A DNA stretch of 56,332 nt from Collinsella aerofaciens (GTDB lineage: Bacteria; Actinomycetota; Coriobacteriia; Coriobacteriales; Coriobacteriaceae): the NCBI RefSeq assembly GCF_018785245.1, contig NZ_WQPL01000059.1:1-56332 (forward strand). Direction: 5' to 3'. The notes below the pieces were generated by a model. The model searched no databases and was not told the origin of the DNA. It saw only the letters and a list, made by a program, of their open reading frames with translations. The position numbers and the translations under genes are program-made. The stretch's first letter is position 1, and the number at the start of each line of letters is the position of its first letter. Shown in pieces: positions 35,949 to 43,856 of the stretch.

Positions 35949-35958
35949 GGAGGAATAC

Positions 35959-36192
35959 ATGAACACGATGACTGACGCTGCTGGCAAGGTCCAGGGCTGG
36001 GCGTTTTGCCGGGTGACACATGTTCGTCAGCGCGCCAAGGAGCTACTGCAGGAGGAGAGCGCACAGGGTACCACCGAGTATGCCATCTTGGTCGGCGTGC
36101 TCGTGGTGATCGCGATTATCGCCATCGTCGCATTTAAGGGCAAGGTCCAAGATCTATGGAACGCTATCAGCGAGGGCATCAACAGCCTGTAG
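35959..36192 (+). CDS. Flp-type pilin
   Basis: A 77-residue prepilin. A long basic leader ends at ESAQGTTEYAILV, the processing region for a TadV-type prepilin peptidase (Glu-Tyr pair at residues 40-41), followed by a hydrophobic helix VGVLVVIAIIAIVAF and a short amphipathic tail KGKVQDLWNAISEGINSL. It is the likely major pilus subunit. No prepilin peptidase gene is in the window. Confidence 0.9.
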   Translation: MNTMTDAAGKVQGWAFCRVTHVRQRAKELLQEESAQGTTEYAILVGVLVVIAIIAIVAFKGKVQDLWNAISEGINSL

Positions 36193-36719
36193 AGGGCGAG
36201 CGCCCCATCGGGGTGCTGCTGGTGTTTGCTTGCCTGGCCGTGGCGATAGCGGCGGTGCTTTGGGGGCTTAACGCCGCGCGGCAGCAGCGTCTTGGGACCG
36301 CCTCTGATTCGGGCTCAGATTCGGCGGTGGCGTCTCAAAAAGACGACACGCGAGATGCGGGCGATTCGGATGTCGCTGTCACGGCGCAAACCTTTCTGCA
36401 GACGCTCGACAAGCGGTCTGGCACTGCGACGGATTCGCCTGAGGACAACGCGATTGCGGTCCGGCTTGCATGGTCCGAGGACCGACCGATGACCGAGGCG
36501 GCGGCGGATATGTTACGCGCCTACCGCGAGGTGCCAACGGCCCAGCTCGCCCTGAGCGGCTATCTCGATATTAAGGGCAACGTATGGGGCGCCATCGTGC
36601 GCGATGGGCGCGGCTGGGTCGATATGGTGACGGTTGCCGCGGATACTGGCGATGCTTCGTGTCGTCTGCGCGCGGTGCGCCTGGTCCCGCAAACAATAAG
36701 CTCAAAGGAGGGATCGTGA
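36156..36719 (+). CDS. Tad-operon membrane protein of unknown function
   Basis: A 187-residue frame overlapping the end of flp by 37 bp. One N-terminal helix (GVLLVFACLAVAIAAVLWGL, residues about 19-38) is followed by an Asp/Ser-rich segment and a soluble domain (AVRLAWSEDRPMTEAAADML, LSGYLDIKGNVWGAIV). GTG 36213 is an alternative start giving nearly the same membrane helix. It is conserved in position between pilin genes, suggesting a pilus accessory part. Confidence 0.65.
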   Translation: MERYQRGHQQPVEGERPIGVLLVFACLAVAIAAVLWGLNAARQQRLGTASDSGSDSAVASQKDDTRDAGDSDVAVTAQTFLQTLDKRSGTATDSPEDNAIAVRLAWSEDRPMTEAAADMLRAYREVPTAQLALSGYLDIKGNVWGAIVRDGRGWVDMVTVAADTGDASCRLRAVRLVPQTISSKEGS

Positions 36720-36720
36720 A

Positions 36721-36939
36721 ATGCATGGCGTTCTGCGTGAAGAGGTTGCCCAAGCGACTGTGGAATACGCCATCGTCACGGTGGCGCTGCTATCGATCGT
36801 GCTGGCGATTGCGGGACTTTGGCGTGCTGGCACCGATGGATGCTTGGCGGCGCTGGTTGAGCGGGCGGCATCCCATGGCGTTGCCTCGACGTCGGTTATC
36901 GACGCCGCTGCGGGCGCTAAGGACATCGCGTTGTATTGA
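36721..36939 (+). CDS. Short pilin-like (class III signal) protein
   Basis: A 72-residue protein, MHGVLREEVAQATVEYAIV then TVALLSIVLAIAGLW, with the same A-Q-(x)T-V/T-E-Y processing motif as Flp. A small Ala-rich tail follows. AAAGGAGGG ends 8 nt before ATG 36721. Probably a minor pilin. Confidence 0.75.
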   Translation: MHGVLREEVAQATVEYAIVTVALLSIVLAIAGLWRAGTDGCLAALVERAASHGVASTSVIDAAAGAKDIALY

Positions 36940-37411
36940 TATCGCGCGCGAGGACCGGGCGCAGTCTACGGTCGAGGCCGCTTTTTTGCTGCCGATGTTT
37001 CTGACGCTCATCCTTCTCGCACTGCAACCGGTGTGCCTGCTTTATACGCGCGCGGTCATGGAGTCTGCCGCCGCCGAGACCGCGCGGCTCATGACCACGA
37101 CGACGGCGGAGGACGACGATCTTAAGGAGTTCACCCGCCGCCGGCTTGCCGCAGTGCCCAACGTTTCGATCTTTCATGCCGGTGGGCCGTTGTCGTGGGA
37201 TATCGAGCTTGGCCGGGCCGGTGCGGGTGGCGTCTCGTCCGTGTCCGTTTCCGGCGAGGTCAAGCCGTTGCCTGTGATCGGTGCGTTTGCGCAGGCTATG
37301 GGTGGTACCGCCGAGGGCGGCTACGTTGAGCTCAAGGTCGATGTCTCGTATCAATCGCGTCCCGAATGGCTGGAGGGAGATTATGATTCGTGGATTGCTG
37401 CATGGGATTAA
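36875..37411 (+). CDS. TadE-like pseudopilin
   Basis: A protein of about 178 residues with EDRAQSTVEAAFLLPMFLTLIL, the TadE-like signal, then LLALQPVCLLYTRAVMESAAAETARLM and a soluble C-terminal half. The start is uncertain: ATG 36875 lies inside the preceding gene and lacks a good ribosome site, and no better in-frame start occurs before the signal, so translation may be coupled to the upstream stop at 36939. Confidence 0.68.
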   Translation: MALPRRRLSTPLRALRTSRCIDIAREDRAQSTVEAAFLLPMFLTLILLALQPVCLLYTRAVMESAAAETARLMTTTTAEDDDLKEFTRRRLAAVPNVSIFHAGGPLSWDIELGRAGAGGVSSVSVSGEVKPLPVIGAFAQAMGGTAEGGYVELKVDVSYQSRPEWLEGDYDSWIAAWD

Positions 37412-39536
37412 GCGTTTCTGGTCTAGATGCGTTTTGACGCGCCGTCCGAGCTGCCATCGCAAACGAGGCGGCTTTATGGGCCGCGCCGGTGTCGATCTGT
37501 TTATCGAAGACGGTGCCTACACCACGCTTTCTTCTGCCGTGGTCATCCTAGTGGTGCTCACGTTGTTGTTTTCGTCGACCGCGGCGATATGGAGCATGTC
37601 GCGTGCCGGGGATACCCAGGTGGCGGCCGATAGCGGCGCGCTGGCGGGTGCCAACGTAGTGTCGTCCTATCACACGGCTGCCACGGTGGTTGATGCGAGC
37701 ATCTTGAGTCTGGGGCTGGCGGGGTTTGCCACAATCGGGACGGGCCTGGTCGCCATCCTCATCCCAGGTGCCGAACCAGTTGCCGGCAATATGGTCGACA
37801 CCGGGATTGAGATCATTAAAACGCGCAACAAGTTTGCCAAAAGCGCATCGGAAGGCTTACAGAAAATCGAGACGGCTCTGCCATATCTGATCGCCGCGCG
37901 TGCCACGCAGGCGGTGTCGGCGCAGGATACCGATAGTGTGGCCTATACCGGTACGGCGCTTGCCGTGCCCAGGACATCCGAATCGGACTTCGCTGCGCTC
38001 AAAGGGTCAGAGATCTCGACCGATACCATTAAAGACACATCAGATGATTTAGAGCGTGCGGCCGAGGAGCTGCGGAAGGCTTCTGAGGACACGGCGAAGG
38101 CTAAAGAGCGCGCTTGGCTGGCGGATTGTGGCGGGTCTGACAAGGGCTCGGTCAGCAGCTGTTCTTGCATGTGGGAGCGTGTGAAAAGTCTAACGGATCT
38201 CTCTGGTGCTCAAAATCCGCATTACGCTTCGAGCGTTACGTGGGAACCGCAAGTGGCGCTCGATCGCGCGAAGGCCTACTATCGCCAGCGCCTGGCAAAT
38301 GAGAAACCGCTTGGCGAGGGTCCGGAAAAACAGGCAGATTCTGCTGCACGAAAGGTGTTCTTCGCTTATGCGGGCGAAGAAGTCGAGCGGGCATATATAA
38401 CTGAAAAGGACGGCAAAGTTTCCGCCCGCATTCCTTTCCTTCCGCGAAATCCAGATGAGGCGCGGACGACTGAACTCTATACCGATGCGCGTTGGCCCAC
38501 GAGTGAAGTAGATAAAGTTACCTATTTGCATTATGGGACTGACTGTCCAAATTACAAAAAAGGAAAGCCGGGTGGGCTGGCATCCGTCGCAGATTTTGAC
38601 GGTCACGAAACGTGTAGCGAATGCCATTTCGGTGTGTCGTCTTTAGGGTACGTTGCGATTGCAACGACTTCTGTCGAAAGGGGCTTCGAGTACCACTTCG
38701 ATAAGTTCAAAGAGGCTCTGGAAGACTACGTCGAATGCCGCAACAAAGAACTCGAACTTGAGCGTCAGACCGAGGATGAGGCCGACCGTGCGGGCAATGC
38801 GTTTGACCAGGCCATTAAAGCGCTTTCGGGCGAGCGTCCGCGTATCGCTCCGCCCGGTCGCAACGGCGTGGTCGCCTTTGCGGTTACGGGTGCCATCTCG
38901 AGCCCCGACGAGCTCAACTCTTCGTTTAACACGGCAGTCAGGCTTGGCAATCGCGGTGCTATCTCTGGCGCGGTGCTGGCACCCGATGACGCGACGGCGC
39001 AAAACAACGTTCTTTCGCGATTTTTCTCGACATTGAAGGAACGCTCGGGCGGCGTTGCCGGCGTGCTCGATGGCGTCATGGATGTTTGGGGACGGCTGCT
39101 CGTAGGATACGGTGATATCCAAGGTTCGGCCGACGAACTTATGGACGAGATGATTAAAGGCCTAGGAGGGGGCAGCGGCGCGTTGGGCTCCATCGCATCG
39201 TGGCTCGGCGATACCGTTTCGGCGTCCGTGGCGGCGTTGGGTCTGGAGCCGTGTGACTTGCGCCTGCGAAAGCCAGTGCTGACCGATTCCATCAACGTCA
39301 TTAAGAGCCCGGGGTCTGACATTGCTGGTCTCTCTCAAGCGCAAGACAAACTGCGAAGTATTCCGTTGGGCGTGACCGATCCCGAGGCGCTTTGCGAGGC
39401 GTTGGAATATCAAGTCGAACGCACCATTAGCGGTACGGTGTTCACGCTTGCGGAGATTCCTCTGCCCGGCGGCGGCTCCATCCCACTCACCGTCGATGTC
39501 GCCACGCTGGTTGGCGCTCTGGGCGGTGGGTCGTAA
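37383..39536 (+). CDS. TadG-like large surface/pilus-associated protein
   Basis: A 717-residue protein with an N-terminal pilin-like signal (FIEDGAYTTLSSAVVILVVLTLLFSS) and TQVAADSGALAGANVV, the TadG/Flp_N hallmark. The middle contains charged helical stretches (DDLERAAEELRKASEDTAKAKERAW) and a cysteine-bearing insert around residues 285-425 (CSCMW, TDCPN, ETCSECHFG). The C-terminal part is Gly/Ser-rich. Positions about 38190-38680 are visibly less GC-rich than the flanks. ATG 37383 follows GGAGGGAG and overlaps the previous gene by 29 bp. Confidence 0.78.
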   Translation: MIRGLLHGIKRFWSRCVLTRRPSCHRKRGGFMGRAGVDLFIEDGAYTTLSSAVVILVVLTLLFSSTAAIWSMSRAGDTQVAADSGALAGANVVSSYHTAATVVDASILSLGLAGFATIGTGLVAILIPGAEPVAGNMVDTGIEIIKTRNKFAKSASEGLQKIETALPYLIAARATQAVSAQDTDSVAYTGTALAVPRTSESDFAALKGSEISTDTIKDTSDDLERAAEELRKASEDTAKAKERAWLADCGGSDKGSVSSCSCMWERVKSLTDLSGAQNPHYASSVTWEPQVALDRAKAYYRQRLANEKPLGEGPEKQADSAARKVFFAYAGEEVERAYITEKDGKVSARIPFLPRNPDEARTTELYTDARWPTSEVDKVTYLHYGTDCPNYKKGKPGGLASVADFDGHETCSECHFGVSSLGYVAIATTSVERGFEYHFDKFKEALEDYVECRNKELELERQTEDEADRAGNAFDQAIKALSGERPRIAPPGRNGVVAFAVTGAISSPDELNSSFNTAVRLGNRGAISGAVLAPDDATAQNNVLSRFFSTLKERSGGVAGVLDGVMDVWGRLLVGYGDIQGSADELMDEMIKGLGGGSGALGSIASWLGDTVSASVAALGLEPCDLRLRKPVLTDSINVIKSPGSDIAGLSQAQDKLRSIPLGVTDPEALCEALEYQVERTISGTVFTLAEIPLPGGGSIPLTVDVATLVGALGGGS

Positions 39537-40012
39537 TGAGTATCCGCATGCGTCTGCGCGAGGAGCGCGCCCAAGCGACGGTGGAGATGGCGGTGGTTAC
39601 GCCCGTTTTGCTGGTGTTGGCACTCATCGTGTACAACGTCATGATCTTTGCCAGCGCTGTCGCGCGCTTCGACCGCGTGGTACCCGACATCGTGTTGGCG
39701 CACGCCGTGGCGTCGGAGGGGGAGGGCGACGAAAGCTCTGCCGATGCCTCGGCGACGGTTCAGACTCAAATTCTGAATGCCATGGAAGGCTATGACTTGC
39801 GGATCGAAGTGTCGAGCGAGCAAGGCGCGGAGGCATCGGATGGTGGTCTGCTCTCCCTATCCGGTACGTTTAGGACCTACACCTGCACCATGCACTATGA
39901 GCCGTGGCCGACTTCTCTCAGCATCGCTGGCGTTCCGCTGGGGGCGCCGACAACGTTGTCGCACAAGCGCACGGTGACGGTCGATCCATGGCGTCCGGGG
40001 GTGGTCATGTGA
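39536..40012 (+). CDS. TadE-like pseudopilin, second copy
   Basis: A 158-residue protein starting MSIRMRLREERAQATVEMAVV, a class III-type signal followed by a hydrophobic helix (TPVLLVLALIVYNVMIFASAVA) and a soluble domain. The start overlaps the TadG-like stop (TAATG). A minor pilin role is inferred. Confidence 0.8.
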   Translation: MSIRMRLREERAQATVEMAVVTPVLLVLALIVYNVMIFASAVARFDRVVPDIVLAHAVASEGEGDESSADASATVQTQILNAMEGYDLRIEVSSEQGAEASDGGLLSLSGTFRTYTCTMHYEPWPTSLSIAGVPLGAPTTLSHKRTVTVDPWRPGVVM

Positions 40013-40368
40013 CCGCGGTCTCGTCCTACATCGCCTACGCGCGGGCGCTCAACAGGCTGGGTTGGACGCCGGCCGAGTTTGTGGTAGCGGAGTCGTTTGT
40101 CATGCGCCTGCGCGGCATGCTGGGACGGCGTCCGGTTGCCGCCAACGGCCTGCCGCTCGTCATGGCGTTTCCACGCTGCTCTTCGGTCCATACGTGTTTT
40201 ATGGCCTATCCCATCGACATCGCCTTCATCGATGCACGCGGCAATATCCTCGCGCGCTACGAAAACGTATGTCCCTGGTGTATGTGCTCCTGCCCCGGCG
40301 CCTGGGCCGTACTAGAGCGTCCTTCAATCATTGTTTCGACTCCTGCTCTCCAACGCGTGCCGGCTTAA
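40009..40368 (+). CDS. DUF192-family protein with an altered, Cys-rich C-terminus
   Basis: A 119-residue protein starting at GTG 40009, which overlaps the TadE stop. DUF192 features: VMRLRGMLGRR, CSSVHTCFMAYPIDIAFID. Instead of the usual C-terminal lid it carries CPWCMCSC and ends shortly after WAVLERPS. DUF192 proteins are of unclear function. As the last gene of the Tad operon it may serve pilus biogenesis, but this is inferred from position. Confidence 0.75.
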   Translation: MTAVSSYIAYARALNRLGWTPAEFVVAESFVMRLRGMLGRRPVAANGLPLVMAFPRCSSVHTCFMAYPIDIAFIDARGNILARYENVCPWCMCSCPGAWAVLERPSIIVSTPALQRVPA

Positions 40369-40426
40369 GAATTGGCGACAGTGGACTTTTGTCATACGAA
40401 ATTGGGTAAGATGGAGGAGAAGATGC

Positions 40427-40693
40427 ATGGATGTTGAGATCCATCCCAACGCTAAAAAGCACCTGACGGAAAAGCAGGTGCTTAGCGCTTGGCTTGCGGT
40501 TACTGAGTGCATTCGTCGCGAGTCGAAGGACGAGCCGCCGAGATGGCTTGCAATTGGATGGCTCTCAGACGGACGAAGCGTGGAGCTTGTCGCGGTGGAG
40601 CTTGTCCGTGGGTGGCTTATCATTCATGCCTTGTCTCCAGTCCAGAAGAAATTTTGGCAGGAGATTGAACAGGCTCGGCAAAGGGGTCAATGA
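40427..40693 (+). CDS. BrnT-like toxin candidate
   Basis: An 88-residue basic protein (MDVEIHPNAKKHLTEKQV, RWLAIGWLSDGRSVELVAVELV, WLIIHALSPVQKKFW). The pattern of a KH(x)T start, a middle RxLxIGxxxxGRxLEL-type strand and a final IIHA segment resembles BrnT-type RNase toxins. AGGAGA is 6 nt upstream of ATG 40427. Its stop overlaps the antitoxin start (ATGATG). The family assignment is moderate; the operon layout supports it. Confidence 0.55.
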   Translation: MDVEIHPNAKKHLTEKQVLSAWLAVTECIRRESKDEPPRWLAIGWLSDGRSVELVAVELVRGWLIIHALSPVQKKFWQEIEQARQRGQ

Positions 40694-40977
40694 TGGGCAA
40701 GACGTATACGGCCGCTAATGGTCAGGTTGTAACGGATGAAATGATTGACGCGTGGTGCGAGTCGTACGAGCGCGGAGAGTTTCCGGATGGCGAACACACC
40801 GTTGGTGGGATCGTGCATGGACGGCCCCCGCTCTCAGGTGAGGGGACGGCAACGCTGTCGGTCAAGATTCCTCTGGGAATGAAGGAGGCCATTCGTCGAC
40901 GGGCGGCTGCCGAGGGGATGACGCCAAGTGAGTTTGCCCGTGCGGCTCTGAGTGAAAAACTTCTTGCTGCCGGCTGA
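40693..40977 (+). CDS. Ribbon-helix-helix antitoxin candidate
   Basis: A 94-residue protein with an acidic N-terminal region (DEMIDAWCESYERGEFPDGEH) expected to bind the toxin and a C-terminal ribbon-helix-helix segment (TATLSVKIPLGMKEAIRRRA, EGMTPSEFARAALSEKL). ATG 40693 is chosen since AAGGGG ends 6 nt before it. As in other type II pairs, the RHH part would repress the operon. Confidence 0.65.
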   Translation: MGKTYTAANGQVVTDEMIDAWCESYERGEFPDGEHTVGGIVHGRPPLSGEGTATLSVKIPLGMKEAIRRRAAAEGMTPSEFARAALSEKLLAAG

Positions 40978-41040
40978 TGCCTCTGACGTGCCGATTTATA
41001 GAACCGAGGCTGTGCTCAAAAACTTTTTTAAAATTCTCGG

Positions 41041-41068
41041 TTGACCGGAACGCGTCCTTGGTTATACT
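41041..41068 (+). promoter_or_regulatory. Promoter of tRNA-Phe
   Basis: TTGACC (41041-41046) and TATACT (41063-41068), spacer 16 bp, 33 bp before the tRNA. Confidence 0.75.
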
Positions 41069-41100
41069 AATCAAGCCTTGAAACAAGGCACACCTCAAAT

Positions 41101-41173
<73 letters not shown>

Positions 41174-41186
41174 CCTTGAATTGACT

Positions 41187-41216
41187 AGGACCTCTGTAAA
41201 GGGGTCCTTTTCTTTT
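41187..41216 (+). terminator. Terminator of tRNA-Phe
   Basis: AGGACCTC / GGGGTCCT stem followed by TTTTCTTTT. The same terminator is repeated at 41372-41401 in the duplicated copy. Confidence 0.8.
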
Positions 41217-41218
41217 AT

Positions 41219-41402
41219 GCAGCCCCCACATGGAATCGAACCCATGAGGGCGCGGAGCTGAGTAAACGCGTAAGCGTTTGCCAGCGCAGCTCGCAAGGCG
41301 CGTAAGCGCCGCAGCGGTCCGTCCGCGCAGCGCGCGGACGCGATTCCCTTCCCCGCCACCTTGAATTGACTAGGACCTCTGCAAAGGGGTCCTTTTCTTT
41401 TA
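41219..41402 (+). repeat. tRNA-linked element at tRNA-Phe with duplicated tRNA 3' end
   Basis: GGAATCGAACCC (41232-41243) is the reverse complement of the tRNA-Phe T-arm. It is followed by a GC-rich core of hairpins (AAACGC-GTAA-GCGTTT, GGCGC-GTAA-GCGCC, TCCGCGC / GCGCGGA). From 41341 a second copy of the tRNA 3' end (CGATTCCC onward), discriminator, CC and terminator follows, matching 41156-41217 with one difference. The unit offset is 185 bp. Confidence 0.85.
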
Positions 41403-41413
41403 TCGAGGGCTCT

Positions 41414-41647
41414 GCGGAAATTGCGTCCCGGAATTTGGCTTCAGAGTGGGATGCGTTTTCCGCTTTGATGTCGCTTGGGAAAGCGCGACCCGGAATCCGG
41501 CGTCAGAATGGGACGTGCTTTCCTTTTTCGGCCTTTGGCGGAAACTGCGTCCCAGATCCCGCGCTCAGAACGGGATGCATTTTCCGGTTGAGGCCTCGAA
41601 CGGAAAATGCATCCCAGTCTTTTGCGAAAAACGGGATGCGCTTTCCG
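41414..41647. repeat. Tandem array of four related hairpins
   Basis: Four units start at 41414, 41478, 41538 and 41601 (period about 60-64 bp). Each has a left arm of the type GGAAAxxGCGTCCC and a right arm GGGATGCxxTTTCC, 18-20 nt apart. The right arm of unit 3 (41572-41586) and the left arm of unit 4 (41601-41615) are also perfect 15-bp complements, so alternative folding is possible. No coding frame is supported here. Confidence 0.72.
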
Positions 41648-41840
41648 GCCACCTGCTTCCGGCGCATATGTACATCTCGGCGCACCAGCTCGCGCCCACC
41701 TGTCCCAGACATTCCTCCCGCTTTTGCGCCACTTTACAGACCGTTCGGTCGTCTGTCCGCACGCGCGGGTATACTCAAAACGATACTTTTCCTATGCAAT
41801 ACGATGCAGGCTCGGCCTGCACGATCCGAAGGGGGCAGTG
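41648..41840 (+). other. Upstream region of the GH5-like gene
   Basis: Holds a short palindrome GACCG-TT-CGGTC near 41740-41751 and a TATACT -10-like hexamer at 41770-41775 without a convincing -35. GAAGGGGG before 41841 serves as ribosome site. Confidence 0.4.
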
Positions 41841-42902
41841 ATGGAGAGGATACTCGGCGTTAATCTCTCTGGCTGGTTCATTCCCGAGCCTTGGGTTACC
41901 CCGTCGCTATACGCGGCGACCGGTGCATCCAACGCGGCCGAGCTGCAGGAGGCCATGGGCACCGCCGCCTATAACGAGCGCATGCGCCGTCATTACGAGA
42001 CGTTTGTGAGCGAGGACGATTTTCGCCGCATGGCGCAGATTGGCCTCAATGCCGTGCGTCTGCCGGTACCCTGGTATGCCTTTGGCTCGCAGGAGTCCGA
42101 TGCGTCCTACATCTCGGTTGTCGACTACATCGACCGTGCAATTGAGTGGGCTGCCAAGTACGACATCCGCGTGCTGCTTGATCTAGCAACTGTGCCCGGT
42201 GGCCAGGGCGATTCCAACGATTCGCCCACCACGCCGGAGGCTGTCGCCGAGTGGCATTCGTCCACCAACGGTCGTCATGTCGCACTCGACGTGCTCGAGC
42301 GCTTGGCCGATCGCTACGGCGAGGCCGAGAGCCTGCTGGGCATTGAGCTGCTGGATACGCCGCAGATGAGTGTCCGCAAGAGCCTCTTCACCGTGACGGA
42401 TGGCATTCCGGCGCACTACCTGCGCAACTTCTATCGCGATGCCTATGAGCTCGTCCGTTCGTATATGCCCGAGGATAAGATCGTCGTCTTCTCGTCGTCG
42501 GGGCATCCCAGCGAGTGGAAGCATTTTATGCGCGGCACTAAGTACAAGAACGTCTACATGGACCTTCACCTGTACCATTACCGCGACGAGCATGCGCTCG
42601 ACATCACGAGCCCCCGCGGGCTGACGACGGCGATTTCGCGTAACAAGCGCGAGCTTAAAGAAGCGATTTCAACTGGGTTCCCCGTGCTGGTGGGCGAATG
42701 GTCGGGCGCGGCGATCTTTGCCAACTCGTCGGTTACGCCCGAGGGCCGCAATGCCTACGAGCGCGTGTTTATCGCCAACCAGCTGGCTTCGTTTGCGCCG
42801 GCTGCCGGTTGGTTCTTCCAAACGTGGAAGACCGAGAAGCGCATTGCAGCATGGGACGCCCGCGCGGCGCTCGGTACGCTCGAGCGCGGCATGATTGAAT
42901 AG
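41841..42902 (+). CDS. GH5-like (exo-beta-1,3-glucanase-like) protein lacking the acid/base motif
   Basis: A 353-residue TIM-barrel protein without signal peptide. It follows the GH5 exo-glucanase layout: GVNLSGWFIPEPW at the start, LNAVRLPVPWYAF, a strand reading VLLDLATVPGGQ, GIELLDTPQ (residues 168-175), and the nucleophile motif VGEWSGA (Glu286). In active relatives the fourth-strand motif is NEP and the earlier strand is DLHGxPG; here the Asn-Glu pair is Asp-Thr (172-173) and the His is absent. The nucleophile is kept. It may bind glucan without hydrolysing it, or use another mechanism. Cytoplasmic location is likely. Confidence 0.8.
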   Translation: MERILGVNLSGWFIPEPWVTPSLYAATGASNAAELQEAMGTAAYNERMRRHYETFVSEDDFRRMAQIGLNAVRLPVPWYAFGSQESDASYISVVDYIDRAIEWAAKYDIRVLLDLATVPGGQGDSNDSPTTPEAVAEWHSSTNGRHVALDVLERLADRYGEAESLLGIELLDTPQMSVRKSLFTVTDGIPAHYLRNFYRDAYELVRSYMPEDKIVVFSSSGHPSEWKHFMRGTKYKNVYMDLHLYHYRDEHALDITSPRGLTTAISRNKRELKEAISTGFPVLVGEWSGAAIFANSSVTPEGRNAYERVFIANQLASFAPAAGWFFQTWKTEKRIAAWDARAALGTLERGMIE

Positions 42903-42908
42903 GTTGAT

Positions 42909-43787
42909 ATGACGCAAAACAGCGCCCATACGGGCAAACTCTATGTGGTCGGCACGCCCATCGGCAACCTGGGCGACCTGTCCCCGCGCGTTGGCGAAGC
43001 CTTTGCCGCTGCCGATGTCATCTGCTGCGAGGACACGCGCGTGACCTCAAAGCTGCTGATGCATCTGGGTATTTCCAAACCGCTCGTCCGCTGCGACGAA
43101 AATGTCATTGCAAGCCGTGCTGCCGGCCTGGTCGACCGTCTGCTGGCGGGGGAGACCCTCGCCTTTGCCTCGGATGCCGGTATGCCGAGCGTGTCAGACC
43201 CCGGCCAGGCACTGGTCGAGGCAGCGCGCGAGGCCGATGTGCCCGTTGAGGTCATCCCCGGTCCCTCTGCGTGCGTTACGGCGCTCGTGTCGTCCGGCAT
43301 TCCCTGTGAGCACTTCTTCTTCGAAGGCTTTTTGGGTCGCAAACATGGTGACCGTGTGCGTCGGCTGCAACGTCTTGCCGTGGTGCCCGGTGCGCTCATC
43401 TTCTACGAGTCTCCACATCGCATCGTGGCGACGCTCGAAGCCGTGGCCGAGGTTTTTCCCCAGCGTGAGGTTGCCGTCTGCCGCGAACTCACCAAGCTGC
43501 ACGAGGAGGTCTTGCGTGGGCCTGCCACCCAGCTTGTCGAGGAGCTACGTGCCCGCGGCGAGGTAAAGGGCGAGATTGCGCTGGTCATCGCGCCACCGTG
43601 CGAGGATGAGGAGGCCGGCATCGTGCCGGTTGGCGCCGCGGCAGTGGATCCCGACGAGGCCCTGCGCGCGGATATCCGTGCTGCGCTCGAGGAGGGGGAG
43701 CCCGCCTCTGCGGTGGCCAAGCGCCTGTCTCAGAAGTATTCGCGCCGCAAGCGCGATGTCTATGCCATGGTACTCGATATGCAATAG
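42909..43787 (+). CDS. rsmI: 16S rRNA (cytidine(1402)-2'-O)-methyltransferase
   Basis: A 292-residue SAM-dependent enzyme of the tetrapyrrole methylase fold acting on C1402 of 16S rRNA. Motifs: LYVVGTPIGNLGDLSPR at the N-terminus, CCEDTRVTSKLL, ASDAGMPSVSDPG, EVIPGPSACVTAL, FFFEGFLGRK and a C-terminal helical domain (KRLSQKYSRRKRDVYAMVL). It starts 6 bp after the GH5-like stop, so it is likely co-transcribed with it. Confidence 0.95.
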   Translation: MTQNSAHTGKLYVVGTPIGNLGDLSPRVGEAFAAADVICCEDTRVTSKLLMHLGISKPLVRCDENVIASRAAGLVDRLLAGETLAFASDAGMPSVSDPGQALVEAAREADVPVEVIPGPSACVTALVSSGIPCEHFFFEGFLGRKHGDRVRRLQRLAVVPGALIFYESPHRIVATLEAVAEVFPQREVAVCRELTKLHEEVLRGPATQLVEELRARGEVKGEIALVIAPPCEDEEAGIVPVGAAAVDPDEALRADIRAALEEGEPASAVAKRLSQKYSRRKRDVYAMVLDMQ

Positions 43788-43856
43788 ATGGAGGATATGC
43801 GGCCCTTGCGCTAGAATCATCCCCTGTATGCAACGTTTTTCTGGAGGACAAACCCC

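Noticed and set aside
41341-41402. A second functional tRNA-Phe
   Set aside because: Only the 3' strand from the T-loop onward is present; D-arm, anticodon arm and 5' acceptor are missing. The same holds at 47635, 52932 and 53357.
41414-41647. CRISPR-like array in the four-hairpin region
   Set aside because: The arms are inverted and imperfect, the loops share sequence, and no leader or cas gene is present.
41366-41863. Plus-strand frames across the hairpin array upstream of the GH5-like gene
   Set aside because: The frames arise from the repeated hairpin sequence, show repeated peptide fragments, and lack ribosome sites; the real start at 41841 has one.
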